From Deltaproteobacteria bacterium (GTDB lineage: Bacteria > Myxococcota > B64-G9), in the NCBI GenBank assembly GCA_030591745.1, contig JAUVAM010000258.1:1-6232 (forward strand): a DNA stretch of 6,232 nt, read 5' to 3'. Under the pieces are notes generated by a model that had not been told where the DNA came from, made no database searches, and saw only the letters and a list, made by a program, of their open reading frames with translations. Within the stretch, counting starts at the first letter, position 1; every line of letters starts with the position of its first letter. Of the stretch, positions 5,560 through 6,232 are shown piece by piece. The position numbers and the translations under genes were made by a program.

Positions 5560-6232
5560 GAGGTCACCTCTCCCGTTCGCGCACCTTGCAATGCCACCAG
5601 GGCCGCGAGTTCTTCGGGCAGCTTGGTGGTCTGTGCGGCTGCCTTTTCCACCTGTGCCAGAGCCTGCTGACGCCAGTCTTTTTCGCAGGCGGAGGCGAAG
5701 GGGCATCGGGTGCATAATTCTTTATCAGCGGGCAAGGGAGCGAAGGCGCGGGCGCTGAGTAGTTTGTGGGCGGTGGCGAGCATCTCCCGGCACCAATCGA
5801 GCCCTTGTTCCAGGCCATGGTCCCGATGACAACGCGCTTCGGCCCTGCTGCCCGCGGCCGGAAAGATAAGCCCCACTTCGGAGACATCCCGGCCTTCGGC
5901 CAGAAGGCAGGCGGCGTAGGTCAGCACCTGTAAATCTCGATTCAGCTCGAATCCGTCGAAGACGTCGAAGTGAGCGGCCTTGCCGCTTTTGATGTCGTGA
6001 ACCAGGAGGCCGCCCTTCGGGTCTTGCCAGAGCAGATCGATTTTTCCGCGCAGGTACAAAGTGCCCGCTGGGGTGGGGCAGAGAACCGATGGACTGCCCA
6101 ACCAATGTTCGGCGGCCACTAGATCTAAGGGGCCTTGTCCATAGAAAGTCATCAGGCCTTGCAGCATCTCCACCAAGCGCCTCAGAACTCGGGCGCGTAC
6201 TTCCGGGCCTTCCAGCACGTAGTGGCCCTCGG
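5556..6232 (-). CDS. addB: AddB-like PD-(D/E)XK nuclease subunit (C-terminal part; 5' end outside window)
   Basis: About 225 C-terminal residues of a RecB-family nuclease are present, and the frame is open through the right edge, so the start lies outside. The fragment corresponds to the nuclease domain of AddB, the partner of AddA; the usual inactive helicase-like region would lie upstream. Catalytic motifs are visible: E at about 6110 (AAEHW), D at 6038-6036 in LRGKIDLLW, D at 5996-5994 and K at 5990-5988 in HDIKSGK, then the LQVLTYA motif. Near the end, CTRCPFASAC gives C-x2-C-x5-C (codons at 5714, 5705 and 5687), the same spacing as the C-terminal three cysteines of the AddB iron-sulfur staple; the fourth, N-terminal cysteine is expected outside the window. 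After it comes a 42-residue Ala/Gln/Glu-rich tail. The TGA (5558-5556) overlaps the ATG of addA. The GTG at 6218 is an internal valine codon, not the start. The RecB-family nuclease call is strong; the name AddB rests on the neighbour and the cysteine pattern. Confidence 0.88.
   Translation of the reverse strand, partial: EGHYVLEGPEVRARVLRRLVEMLQGLMTFYGQGPLDLVAAEHWLGSPSVLCPTPAGTLYLRGKIDLLWQDPKGGLLVHDIKSGKAAHFDVFDGFELNRDLQVLTYAACLLAEGRDVSEVGLIFPAAGSRAEARCHRDHGLEQGLDWCREMLATAHKLLSARAFAPLPADKELCTRCPFASACEKDWRQQALAQVEKAAAQTTKLPEELAALVALQGARTGEVTS
5564..5571 (-). promoter_or_regulatory. Ribosome binding site of addA inside the addB 3' end
   Basis: On the minus strand AGAGGTGA lies 4 nt before the ATG at 5559 and within the last codons of the addB-like gene. 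Together with the ATGA overlap of stop and start it points to translational coupling, and it decides the start of the helicase gene. Confidence 0.65.

Noticed and set aside
5560..5715. A 52-residue N-terminal extension of the helicase, starting at 5715
   Set aside because: The extra residues are Arg/Gly-rich, overlap the AddB coding end in another frame, and precede the conserved Q motif, which in this family lies close to the start. The ATG at 5559 has a ribosome site and the ATGA coupling overlap.

Overview
The window looks like bacterial chromosome from a Gram-negative organism. An outer-membrane efflux protein of the TolC family implies an outer membrane. A CarD/CdnL-type RNA polymerase regulator next to AddAB-type recombination genes fits the Deltaproteobacteria in the broad sense (Desulfobacterota, Myxococcota, Bdellovibrionota), but this assignment is an inference from gene content and is uncertain. 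Coding density is very high. I see no mobile element, CRISPR array, tRNA or rRNA.

Layout. Positions 1-1249 (minus strand) hold a TolC-family outer-membrane protein whose 3' end is cut by the left window edge. A 165-bp intergenic region (1250-1414) separates it from a divergent two-gene operon on the plus strand. The first operon gene (1415-1912) is a CarD/CdnL-family transcription regulator. Nine bases later (1922-2245) comes a 107-residue exported protein made of six SFPD/SFPG-centred beta repeats, which I recognise as a probable 7(1) septoil-knot family protein. Its stop codon lies only 11 bp from the stop of a convergent gene pair on the minus strand: an AddA/RecB-like helicase-nuclease (2257-5559) and, upstream of it and overlapping it by 4 bp (ATGA), the C-terminal part of an AddB-like nuclease (5556-6232, cut by the right edge).

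How the genes relate. AddB and AddA are translationally coupled and together should form a two-nuclease helicase complex that processes double-strand DNA ends for recombination. Both nuclease sites look intact, and the AddB fragment retains three of the four cysteines expected for its iron-sulfur staple. The CarD-like gene and the septoil-knot-like gene are very probably co-transcribed, which links a cytoplasmic RNA polymerase regulator with an exported beta-repeat protein of unknown role. The TolC-like gene has its own divergent promoter candidate.

The least understood item is the septoil-knot-like exported repeat protein in the carD operon. Everything else belongs to familiar families, with some local oddities listed under the findings.
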